The notes beneath the pieces were generated by a model that searched no databases, was not told the origin of the DNA, and saw only the letters and a list, made by a program, of their open reading frames with translations. 5,355 nucleotides of DNA from Bryobacterales bacterium (GTDB lineage Bacteria; Acidobacteriota; Terriglobia; Bryobacterales; Bryobacteraceae). Shown one piece after another: positions 1-5,355 of this stretch; the stretch's first letter is position 1, and each line of letters opens with the position of its first letter. The position numbers and the translations under genes are program-made. The stretch lies in contig PKYZ01000201.1 in the NCBI GenBank assembly GCA_003132865.1, forward strand, positions 13,057 to 18,411. The letters are read 5' to 3'.

Positions 1-217
1 TCGCGGCTCCGAATGGGTGTGGAAAGCGGCAGGCGCGCAAAGGGCGCGCCTCGTTGAGGACCAGCGTCCGGCCCAGGAAGTCCTTGCCATTCGAGACCTG
101 GATCGCCCGATCGGCGTAACAGTGTCCACGGTAATACCCGCATGGCCGAACCAACTTTGCAGATCCGCTTCAGTAGCCTTGGTAGGGCAGGTTCCCTATG
201 TACAGCTTCTTCATCAT
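1..217 (-). pseudogene. Decayed RRM-family RNA-binding protein gene (frameshifted, RNP1 lost)
   Basis: Read on the minus strand, two adjacent ATGs (217-215 and 214-212) follow an AAGGAG Shine-Dalgarno at 224-219. They begin MKKLYIGNLPYQ, the classic first beta strand and RNP2 motif (LYIGNL) of a single-RRM bacterial RNA-binding protein. The next codons run into TGA at 172-170, but skipping one base restores ATEADLQSWFGHAGI (177-133) and the following beta strand to about 115. A second frame change near 112-109 leads to RAIQ (109-98) and then GKDFLGRTLVLNEARP (88-41), the usual end of the domain. About 20-25 residues that should carry RNP1 (RGFGFVEF type) are missing between the second and third blocks. 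Intact members bind RNA in the cytoplasm. This copy, with one frameshift and an internal deletion, should not make a functional RRM. Downstream of 41 the reading is not recognisable and runs off the window. Family recognition is strong. Sequencing error could explain the first frameshift but not the missing block. Confidence 0.85.
31..51. repeat. 8-bp inverted repeat, 5-nt loop
   Basis: AGGCGCGC (31-38) and GCGCGCCT (44-51) are perfect reverse complements separated by AAAGG. The repeat lies inside the last readable codons of the RRM relic. No T-run follows on either strand, so it is not a convincing intrinsic terminator. It may be ordinary GC-rich coding sequence. Confidence 0.5.
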
Positions 218-227
218 TCTCCTTATC

Positions 228-249
228 CCGCCGGCATCGCTTCCGGCGG
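228..249. repeat. GC-only hairpin in the RRM 5' leader
   Basis: CCGCCGG (228-234) and CCGGCGG (243-249) form a perfect 7-bp stem of only G and C with an 8-nt loop. On the minus strand it ends three bases before the AAGGAG Shine-Dalgarno (224-219) of the RRM relic, so a transcript of that gene would fold just upstream of its ribosome-binding site. No T-run is present on either side, which argues against a terminator. It could be a relic of leader regulation or a dispersed GC-rich palindrome. Confidence 0.55.
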
Positions 250-341
250 AAGGGTTCGAGGGCAGAGGCAAGATCGAGACGGCGGCCAGGCTCCCTGCGC
301 TTCGCTACACCGATTGGCTCTGTGCTCCAGCGACTTACGGA

Positions 342-372
342 CTTATCTGCAACCAAATCATAGCCGCGTCAA
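342..372 (-). promoter_or_regulatory. Possible sigma-70 promoter for the RRM relic
   Basis: On the minus strand, TTGACG (372-367) resembles a -35 box, and GATAAG (347-342) matches four of six -10 positions. The spacer is 19 bp, longer than ideal. It would give a leader of roughly 120 nt containing the GC hairpin. Motif reading only. Confidence 0.22.
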
Positions 373-431
373 GGGCGTGCCGATTCAGGCGGCGTTTCTC
401 CCCGTGCCAGGAGTTGCCCCGTTAAAAAACA

Positions 432-462
432 TTGCAAGAAGGGCTGCAAAGCGGTTTATCAT
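432..462 (+). promoter_or_regulatory. Possible promoter for the three-gene plus-strand cluster
   Basis: TTGCAA (432-437) follows an A-tract (424-429). TATCAT (457-462) matches five of six -10 positions, with a 19-bp spacer; TTTATC (455-460) gives 17 bp but a poorer -10. This is the AT-richest stretch before the gene at 514. If the cluster is driven by an alternative (ECF) sigma factor, the real promoter could look different. Confidence 0.28.
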
Positions 463-503
463 GGCTCTTGTAACGATTAGGCTCTTCATTTCACAATCTA
501 ATT

Positions 504-507
504 GAGG
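504..507 (+). promoter_or_regulatory. Shine-Dalgarno GAGG deciding the start at 514
   Basis: GAGG sits 6 nt before ATG 514. The alternative in-frame TTG at 502 would overlap this site and has no purine-rich sequence at the right distance, so ATG 514 is preferred. Confidence 0.6.
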
Positions 508-513
508 CATAGA

Positions 514-1179
514 ATGGAGCACGACGAAGCAATTCGCTCTCACGCCGCCGAACGTTACGCAGCACACGAGCTTTCGCCCGCGGAGCAGGACGCCTTTGAA
601 GGACATTTCTTCGATTGCCAGGAGTGTGCGGATGAGGTCCGTTTTGAGCTGACCTTCACTGCGAATGTTCGGGCCGTATCCCGGGAACAACGGCCGCAGC
701 GGCAGCCTGCGCCGGAGCCGCCCGGAGCCAGCTCCTGGGCGAAATGGCGGGACTGGCTTCGCCCACGCCCTGCCTTGGCGTTTTCATTTGCGGCTAATTT
801 CGTGTTGGCGGCCGGGTTCGGATATGTCGTGCTGACCGGCACACACGAGTCCGCGGGGCCGCGATTCACGCAGCCCTATTTTGCGCCGGGGCCCACGCAC
901 GGCGCCGGGGATGTGCATGCCAACCCCGCCGGCGAAACCTCTTATGTAGTGCGTTTCCCTGCCCCCAGCGCGGCAAGCCAGTCTTATTCCTACGAGGTTC
1001 TCGATGCCAATGGCAAGCGCGAGTCGTCCGGTTCCTTGCCAGCGCCGGCCAGCGGCGAGGACTCCTTGTACCTGCAGATTCCGCTCGACCGTCTGCCCGC
1101 CGGAGTCCATGCTCTGGTAGTCCGGGGCGGCTCGGGCAGCGAGATCGTTTCATGGTCCAAATTCCGTACTTCACGTTGA
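514..1179 (+). CDS. zf-HC2 (ZAS-type) anti-sigma-like membrane protein
   Basis: A 221-residue protein. Residues 1-42 form a short helical zinc-binding module with the H-x3-C-x2-C signature of zinc-binding anti-sigma proteins (H31, C35, C38 in EGHFFDCQEC). A Pro/Arg-rich linker (about 57-86) leads to a single membrane span at about 87-107. The remaining 110 or so residues form a Ser/Gly/Pro-rich then beta-rich domain ending with alternating hydrophobic strands (SLYLQIPLDRLPAGVHALVV). The predicted topology is N-terminus in the cytoplasm and C-terminal domain outside. Known relatives hold an ECF sigma factor inactive until an envelope signal arrives. Here no sigma gene is visible in the window, so the partner is unknown and the protein may instead be a membrane scaffold. 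It begins the cluster; the next gene starts 15 bp after its stop. Its role as a true sigma inhibitor is inferred. Confidence 0.85.
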   Translation: MEHDEAIRSHAAERYAAHELSPAEQDAFEGHFFDCQECADEVRFELTFTANVRAVSREQRPQRQPAPEPPGASSWAKWRDWLRPRPALAFSFAANFVLAAGFGYVVLTGTHESAGPRFTQPYFAPGPTHGAGDVHANPAGETSYVVRFPAPSAASQSYSYEVLDANGKRESSGSLPAPASGEDSLYLQIPLDRLPAGVHALVVRGGSGSEIVSWSKFRTSR

Positions 1180-1194
1180 AAAAGGAGATGGCTC

Positions 1195-1932
1195 ATGCCC
1201 ATGACGGAGTACTTATACCATGGCCAGGCGGTCGGATTCGAAGCCGACATCTGGGAGCCTGGTCCGCACAAGATTGACGGTCACGCACGCTGTGGCGTGC
1301 CGGACAAGAAGGCGGGTCAATACAAGGCGCAACAAGACCATTTCGAGATACCCGGCGTGTTGTCGCACGGGGGCTGCTCTTCCGAGGTCATCGCCTTGCC
1401 GGAAGATAAGGAGGGCTTCTTCCGCACCGAGGTTCGCGCCACGCTCAACAACCTGAAGGTGGAGGGAGATGCGCTCACCGCCGACCGGATCACGCTAGGC
1501 TTGGTCAGCGTCTACCGGCGTCACTGGTTCGACAATGGCAAACCGCACGCCAGGCGGGTGCGGGTGGTGCCGTACGGCTGCAGCATCGTGAACCTCAGAG
1601 TCAAAGGCGCGCCCGTCAAGGACTATTTGCCCGGGCCTTTCCACTATTCGACGGACCGCTGTGAAGCCTACCTGCGCGGCGACGATCCGGACCCCACGGC
1701 GGAAGCCGAAATCCGCGATGCCATTACCTCCAGTCCGTCGCGCTTACTTTACGTAAAGAATTTTGGTAGGATCTTCTTCGGCGAATGGACACTCCTACCC
1801 AGTGCGGATTGGCACCCGATCCATCAGATTTACATGATACGCATGGCGTTGGGCAGCCCGCAGTCGGGTGGCTCAGGAGGGGGTGGCGGCCAAGGCGATG
1901 GCTCATCCGGTGGGGGCGGCACGGGGGTCTAG
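1195..1932 (+). CDS. Unrecognised protein with glycine-rich C-terminal tail
   Basis: I do not recognise this 245-residue protein as a named family. ATG 1195 is chosen because AAAGGAG (1181-1187) lies 7 nt upstream; the second in-frame ATG (1201) is too far from it. There is no signal peptide or membrane span, so it looks cytoplasmic. Residues 5-219 appear globular and beta-rich with many aromatic and His residues, and cysteines at 33, 61, 129 and 156. The stretch around 78-141 (strands ending in TADRITLG, then CSIVNLRVKGAPV) loosely recalls the repeated strands of choice-of-anchor P type secreted proteins, but this is only a resemblance. Residues about 220-245 are a flexible Gly/Ser tail encoded by runs of G. 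The last 148 nt overlap the open frame of the CHAT gene. Its position between an anti-sigma-like protein and a caspase-like protease makes it a candidate partner or substrate; this is inference. Confidence 0.8.
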   Translation: MPMTEYLYHGQAVGFEADIWEPGPHKIDGHARCGVPDKKAGQYKAQQDHFEIPGVLSHGGCSSEVIALPEDKEGFFRTEVRATLNNLKVEGDALTADRITLGLVSVYRRHWFDNGKPHARRVRVVPYGCSIVNLRVKGAPVKDYLPGPFHYSTDRCEAYLRGDDPDPTAEAEIRDAITSSPSRLLYVKNFGRIFFGEWTLLPSADWHPIHQIYMIRMALGSPQSGGSGGGGGQGDGSSGGGGTGV

Positions 1933-4394
1933 CCCTTTTCGCGCTGGCCTCAGAGTTCATTTGGCTATCCGCTTGTGCTAGTCGGGACCGCGATGCCGGC
2001 GCAGCCTACATGAAGGCCCAGTCCGCGTTGCGCACCGCGGACTTCAGCCAATCGCTTGAAACTGCGCGCGAGGGTCTGCGCCGGTGGCCCAACGGCGACT
2101 GGGGTTGGAAGTTCCGGTTGGTGTGCGCCGAGGACCTCATCATCCTGGGCCGCGTAAAAGAAGCGCGCGCGCTCTTGGAATCGGCCGGGAGCCCGTCCGA
2201 CGCCAGTCTGCAGGCCCGATTGACGATGGACCGTGCCAGGGTCGCTCTTAGCTTGGAACCTGAGAAAGGCTCGAAGCTCATGCGCGACGCCTTGCAGGCC
2301 GCGCTGGCTTCTGGCGATACAGCCCTGATCTGCAGTGTCCGCTTGCGCCTGGGCGATCTAGCCCCGAACTTCAGTGAGGCCGAGGCGTACGACTGGGCGG
2401 CCCTCGCCGACGCCGAGCACGAACGCGATCCGTATTTGCAAGCCTGGGCGCGACTGGATCTCGGCTTCCGCCGGGCCCAGGCTTCGCGATTCGACGAAGC
2501 TGTCCCGTTTCTGGATCAGGCCCGTCAAAGTGCCCGGCAGTGCGGCGCCAAATCCCTCCTGGCGACGGCCTTCGGCAACCTGGGTTGGTGCTATCTGATG
2601 CTCGGCGACATCGACCGCGCCGAAGGTGCGTTAACCAGCGCCGAAGTCCTCAGTGGCCAAATCGGCCTTCGAGACACTCAGCAGCGCTGGCTCGGCGAAC
2701 TCGGGAACATCTTTATGAGGCGAGGCGACCTGGATCGGGCGGCCAGCTACCAACAGCGCGCCGCGGCACTGGCGCGGGATGTCGGCAATGACGCGTGGCT
2801 GGCCATCGCGTTCACAAACCTGGCGCAGATATCGCTGGATAAAGGGGACCTGGCGGCCGCGCAATCTTTCAACAACCAGGCACTCACAATTAAGAGACGC
2901 TTGAAGGACGAATGGTCGTTAGTCTATTCCGAACTGATGGCAGCGGAAATCGAGACGAAGGCGCGGCAGTATGAGGCGGCAGAGAGCGGCTATAAGATGG
3001 TAGTTGAGCGGGCGCCGCGGGCGCACGCGCCGGACGTTCTATGGCAAGCTTACGGCAAACTGGCGGCCCTTTATCAGGATACTGACAGACCTAGGCTGGC
3101 TGAAGCTCAATACAGCAATGCCATCGACACCATCGATCGCGAGTGGGACAAGCTGAAGAGCGACGAATGGAAGACGACCTTTCTCGCGCCGGGCGCCCTG
3201 ATTGGCTTCTTCCAGGACTACGTCGATTTCCTGATCGACAGGGGACAAACGGAGAAAGCTCTCGAAGTTGCCGAGTCGTCTCGCGCGCGGGTCCTCAATC
3301 AACGCCTGGAGCGTCGGGGAGCGGTTCCAGCAAACTTCCGGATCGGCAAGTTGCTCTCCGCGGCGCGAGCGTCTCACACGGTGATCCTTTCGTATTGGCT
3401 GGTAGGTCCCAGCCAAGCCAGGTCCTCGGTGTGGGTGATCGGTTCCGGCCGCCTTTCCCGGTTCGACCTGCCGCCCGAGAAAGAAATCGCCGGGCTGGTG
3501 CGGAAGTGCACCGAAATCGTCACGCAGGGCGGCGATCCGCTGGCGCGGAAGGATGCCGCTTCATCCGCCCTATACAATGCCGTGGTCGGTCCCGTGCACA
3601 AGCTGATTCCGCCCGGATCGAACGTGATCGTGGTGCCCGATGGCGCACTGCACCAGCTTGCCTTCGAGACACTGGTGGTGCCCGGCCCACAGCCGCACTA
3701 CTGGATCGAAGACGTCGCCATCGCCACGGCCCCCTCGCTGCGCGTGCTGGGGGGCGACGACCACCAGCCGGCCCGCACGCCGAAACTGCTGCTCATGGGC
3801 GATCCCGTGCTGACCGGTCAGGAGTTCCCGCCTCTGCCAAACGTCAAAAAGGAGATCGCGGCGGTCGAGGAGCAGTTCCCGGCGCCGAACCGGACGGTTT
3901 TCACCGGCGCGCGCGCGGTTCCCGGAGAATACGCCAAAGCGTCGCCGGCGAACTTCACCGGCATCCACTTCGCCACGCACGCCACCGCCAATCGGGAGAG
4001 CCCGCTGAATTCGGCCATTATCCTCTCGCACCAGGGTGAGAACTTCAAACTGTACGCGCGGGATGTAGCGGGCGTGCCGCTCAGCGCGGACCTGGTCACC
4101 ATTTCCGCGTGCACCAGCGCCGGAGCGAAAGCCTACTCCGGCGAAGGCCTGATGGGCTTTGCCTGGGCCTTCCTGCAGGCCGGTGCGCATAACGTGATCG
4201 CCAGCCTGTGGGACGTGGACGACGCCCGCTCCGTGGATATCATGCGGCGTCTCTATGCGGGGATGGCGGCCGGGCAGAGTCCGGCGCGCGCGCTGCGCTC
4301 CGCCAAACTCGCCTTACTCCACGCGCACGACAGCGGCCGGCTGCCTTATTACTGGGGGCCGCTCGAAGTCTTCACGCGCCGCATCGCTCCATGA
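1785..4394 (+). CDS. TPR-CHAT caspase-like lipoprotein (start uncertain)
   Basis: The 869-codon frame is numbered here from ATG 1785. Residues 49-64 (LALFALASEFIWLSAC) form a hydrophobic segment ending in a lipobox, so C64 is the likely lipidated residue and the mature protein is about 806 residues, exported and membrane-anchored. Residues about 70-450 are helical TPR-type repeats (for example units near 109, 217, 258, 300, 338, 377 and 418). A bridging helix follows (ALEVAESSRARVLNQ, about 492). The CHAT domain covers about 515-865: VVPDGALHQLAFE (616 on), catalytic His H732 in HFATHA, catalytic Cys C776 in ISACTSAG, and the ASLWDVDD strand near 806. CHAT proteins are clan CD (caspase/separase-like) proteases; both catalytic residues are intact. 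Substrate unknown. Residues 1-43 are Trp/Arg-rich and look like out-of-frame reading of the preceding gene, so translation probably starts later or by another mechanism. The only other in-frame starts are TTG 1809 and ATG 2010, and the latter would delete the signal peptide. Confidence 0.88.
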   Translation: MDTPTQCGLAPDPSDLHDTHGVGQPAVGWLRRGWRPRRWLIRWGRHGGLALFALASEFIWLSACASRDRDAGAAYMKAQSALRTADFSQSLETAREGLRRWPNGDWGWKFRLVCAEDLIILGRVKEARALLESAGSPSDASLQARLTMDRARVALSLEPEKGSKLMRDALQAALASGDTALICSVRLRLGDLAPNFSEAEAYDWAALADAEHERDPYLQAWARLDLGFRRAQASRFDEAVPFLDQARQSARQCGAKSLLATAFGNLGWCYLMLGDIDRAEGALTSAEVLSGQIGLRDTQQRWLGELGNIFMRRGDLDRAASYQQRAAALARDVGNDAWLAIAFTNLAQISLDKGDLAAAQSFNNQALTIKRRLKDEWSLVYSELMAAEIETKARQYEAAESGYKMVVERAPRAHAPDVLWQAYGKLAALYQDTDRPRLAEAQYSNAIDTIDREWDKLKSDEWKTTFLAPGALIGFFQDYVDFLIDRGQTEKALEVAESSRARVLNQRLERRGAVPANFRIGKLLSAARASHTVILSYWLVGPSQARSSVWVIGSGRLSRFDLPPEKEIAGLVRKCTEIVTQGGDPLARKDAASSALYNAVVGPVHKLIPPGSNVIVVPDGALHQLAFETLVVPGPQPHYWIEDVAIATAPSLRVLGGDDHQPARTPKLLLMGDPVLTGQEFPPLPNVKKEIAAVEEQFPAPNRTVFTGARAVPGEYAKASPANFTGIHFATHATANRESPLNSAIILSHQGENFKLYARDVAGVPLSADLVTISACTSAGAKAYSGEGLMGFAWAFLQAGAHNVIASLWDVDDARSVDIMRRLYAGMAAGQSPARALRSAKLALLHAHDSGRLPYYWGPLEVFTRRIAP
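1861..1932 (+). other. G-run overlap junction between the Gly-tail gene and the CHAT gene
   Basis: Three runs of five G (within 1879-1883, 1912-1916 and 1923-1927) encode the Gly tail of the upstream gene in one frame and a Trp/Arg-rich string in the CHAT frame. A consensus AGGAGG lies at 1875-1880, and an ATG at 1898-1900 is in the third frame, one base out of phase with the CHAT signal peptide. The junction is where a slippage, sequencing or assembly indel would be most likely, and it decides the CHAT start. Confidence 0.5.
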
Positions 4395-4462
4395 TTAACA
4401 AGTAACTGCTCCATGTCGGCCTGGAAGAGCGGGTCCTGGAGGTCTGCCCCACCCATCATGGA
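4388..4462. repeat. Convergent intergenic gap flanked by an 8-bp inverted repeat
   Basis: TCCATGAT (4388-4395) and ATCATGGA (4455-4462) are perfect reverse complements, and each contains the TGA stop of one of the two converging genes. The 61-bp gap between the stops has no GC stem followed by a T-run, so no intrinsic terminator is visible for either gene. With 59 bases between the arms the pairing may be chance, reflecting that both genes end in Pro-stop (CCA TGA). Confidence 0.4.
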
Positions 4463-5355
4463 CTCAGTGTAACGGTCGTGGTTGAAGTAAGATTGCCCAA
4501 CGTGGCGCTGATGGTCACGGTTTCAGTGGCGGAGATCGTTCCCAATGTAACCGTAAAGCTAGCCTCGGTAGTACCCGCGGGTATAATTATACTGGTTGGC
4601 ACCGGGAAGTTGGTGTTGTCGGAGGAGGAAAGCGAAACGGTTGTCTCGCCCGTAGGCGCCGCCACGGTCAGGACCACCGTACACGTAGAAGTATTCCCCG
4701 AATTCAACGTGCTGGAATTGCAAGCGATCGAGGACAGCACCGGGGTCGCAAAGACCGGCACGGTGACAACGTTGCTCCGAAAATTGTTCTGTGCAATATA
4801 CAACTCCGCTTTGGGATCGGTGGTCAACGACGAGGACAAATTCAAGTATACCTGGTAGATTCCGATCATCCCCGGCGCCAGCTCGGCGCGCAGCACATTC
4901 GTGGTCGTGTTATTGATCTGGCCCGAGACGAAATTCTGCGGGGAGTTGCCCGCGGGGCCCTCATATGTTTGGCCCGTCAGGAGGTACGGATCCACGCCCG
5001 GCGCCAAGGACGGCAGGCCCAACCCGGTGGCGTATACGATGATCGTTTCGCCGGGCAGGGCTGCATTGTTCACGGTAACCAGCGCGCCCGCTGTGGCGGC
5101 GCAGCACAGCAACGCCCCCACCCCTGGGCTCGGAGGCGCTTGACCGATGGGCGTCAGGAGCAGGTCCGCTCCCGTGCTGTCGGCCACGTTAAACGGAATG
5201 CCGTTGCCGGCGGTTCCCGGGACTTTTGCTTGGAGCAGAACGCGGGTGAACTCGCTGGAGGCGGTCGCCGTTACCTGCGAGTCGGCGGCTAACAGGGCGA
5301 TAAACGCATCCCGGATGCTGGCCAGGGAGTCGCCGCCCTGCACGGTATAGTTGTA
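4456..5355 (-). CDS. Secreted beta-rich protein, C-terminal part (TIGR03437-like plus Ig-like module)
   Basis: The frame is open to the right edge, so 299 C-terminal residues are seen and the start lies outside; the GTG at 5343-5341 is internal (YNYTV continues upstream of QGGDS). Counting from the edge, residues 1-55 contain SLASIRDAFIALL...AKVPGTAGNGI, a module I associate with large Solibacter extracellular proteins. Residues about 75-200 match the TIGR03437-type Solibacter domain: NNAALPGETIIVYATGLGLP, then an ELAPGMIGIYQVYLNL strand and NNFRSNVVTVPV. Residues about 200-299 form an Ig-like beta sandwich with two cysteines (IAC...STCTVVL) that probably pair, and IIPAGTTEASFTV. The protein is likely exported and acts outside the cell, perhaps in adhesion; no catalytic motif is visible. 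TIGR03437 is often C-terminal, so an Ig-like module after it is slightly unusual. Convergent with the CHAT gene and probably unrelated to it. Confidence 0.88.
   Translation of the reverse strand, partial: YNYTVQGGDSLASIRDAFIALLAADSQVTATASSEFTRVLLQAKVPGTAGNGIPFNVADSTGADLLLTPIGQAPPSPGVGALLCCAATAGALVTVNNAALPGETIIVYATGLGLPSLAPGVDPYLLTGQTYEGPAGNSPQNFVSGQINNTTTNVLRAELAPGMIGIYQVYLNLSSSLTTDPKAELYIAQNNFRSNVVTVPVFATPVLSSIACNSSTLNSGNTSTCTVVLTVAAPTGETTVSLSSSDNTNFPVPTSIIIPAGTTEASFTVTLGTISATETVTISATLGNLTSTTTVTLSP

Larger units (their letters stand above)
218..513. other. Divergent non-coding region between RRM relic and anti-sigma-like gene
   Basis: About 300 bases with no supportable gene. The open frames here have no recognisable protein character and lack convincing ribosome-binding sites. 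The region holds the Shine-Dalgarno of the minus-strand RRM relic (224-219), a GC-only hairpin (228-249), weak promoter candidates in both directions, and an AT-richer stretch (about 421-505) just before the plus-strand gene cluster. I checked both strands for further fragments of the RRM gene or an upstream sigma factor and saw none. Confidence 0.6.

Noticed and set aside
360..430. Possible riboswitch-like fold in the minus-strand leader (GGGGCAACTCC, ACGCCGCCTGAATCGGC)
   Set aside because: Short complementary pieces are present, but the conserved cores of the cyclic-di-GMP and fluoride classes could not be matched.
17..505. Plus-strand 162-residue open frame and the shorter overlapping frames at 142-363 and 198-425
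   Set aside because: They are antisense to the RRM relic, have no ribosome-binding site or recognisable motif, and have the Arg/Ser-rich composition of shadow frames.
3143..4039. 298-codon plus-strand frame inside the CHAT gene
   Set aside because: Arg/Gly-rich shadow of GC-rich coding sequence; the CHAT frame over the same bases carries intact conserved motifs.
3570..4190. 206-codon minus-strand frame opposite the CHAT domain
   Set aside because: Antisense shadow with no motif; long antisense frames are common in GC-rich genes.
2010..4394. CHAT gene starting at ATG 2010
   Set aside because: It lacks a Shine-Dalgarno and would discard a good lipobox signal peptide that is in frame just upstream.
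4395..4455. Bidirectional terminator between the convergent genes
   Set aside because: No GC-rich stem followed by a T-run on either strand; only a widely spaced 8-bp inverted repeat around the stops.
4349..4459. Minus-strand 36-codon ORF (MMGGADLQDPLFQADMEQ start) crossing the convergent gap into the CHAT 3' end
   Set aside because: It looks somewhat protein-like, but it is short, overlaps the CHAT C-terminus and the stop of the minus-strand gene, and has no clear ribosome-binding site. I could not link it to a family.

Overview
The window suggests an acidobacterium of the Solibacter/Bryobacter type. The DNA is GC-rich. The protein at the right edge carries the secreted-protein module described as the Solibacter C-terminal domain (TIGR03437-like), followed by an Ig-like module. 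A zinc-finger anti-sigma-like gene lies next to a TPR-CHAT lipoprotein, a pairing I recall from this phylum. The assignment rests on recognised families, not on a database search.

Layout. Bases 1-217 (minus strand) hold a decayed RRM RNA-binding protein gene. Its Shine-Dalgarno, start, RNP2 motif and C-terminal motifs are still readable, but it has a frameshift and has lost the RNP1 segment. Bases 218-513 form a divergent non-coding region with a GC hairpin just upstream of the RRM ribosome-binding site and weak promoter candidates on both strands. Bases 514-4394 (plus strand) carry a compact three-gene cluster: a membrane-anchored zf-HC2 (ZAS-type) anti-sigma-like protein (514-1179), an unrecognised 245-residue protein with four cysteines and a glycine-rich tail (1195-1932), and a large TPR-CHAT caspase-like protein with a lipobox and an intact His/Cys dyad (open frame 1785-4394). 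Bases 4395-4455 are a short convergent gap. Bases 4456-5355 (minus) hold the C-terminal part of a large secreted beta-rich protein whose start lies outside the window.

How the genes may work together. The three plus-strand genes are tightly packed (15 bp, then an overlap) and probably co-transcribed. The first protein has a cytoplasmic zinc-binding motif, one membrane span and an external beta-rich domain. The third appears to be an exported lipoprotein protease. The middle protein has no recognisable export signal. A reasonable but unproven reading is an envelope signalling or proteolytic module in which the CHAT protein acts on, or is regulated by, one of its neighbours. No sigma factor gene is visible in the window.

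The least certain annotation is the start of the CHAT gene. The only in-frame ATG before the signal peptide lies 148 nt inside the preceding gene, and the junction is full of G runs. A one-base indel, a translational frameshift or an unusually long leader are all possible.
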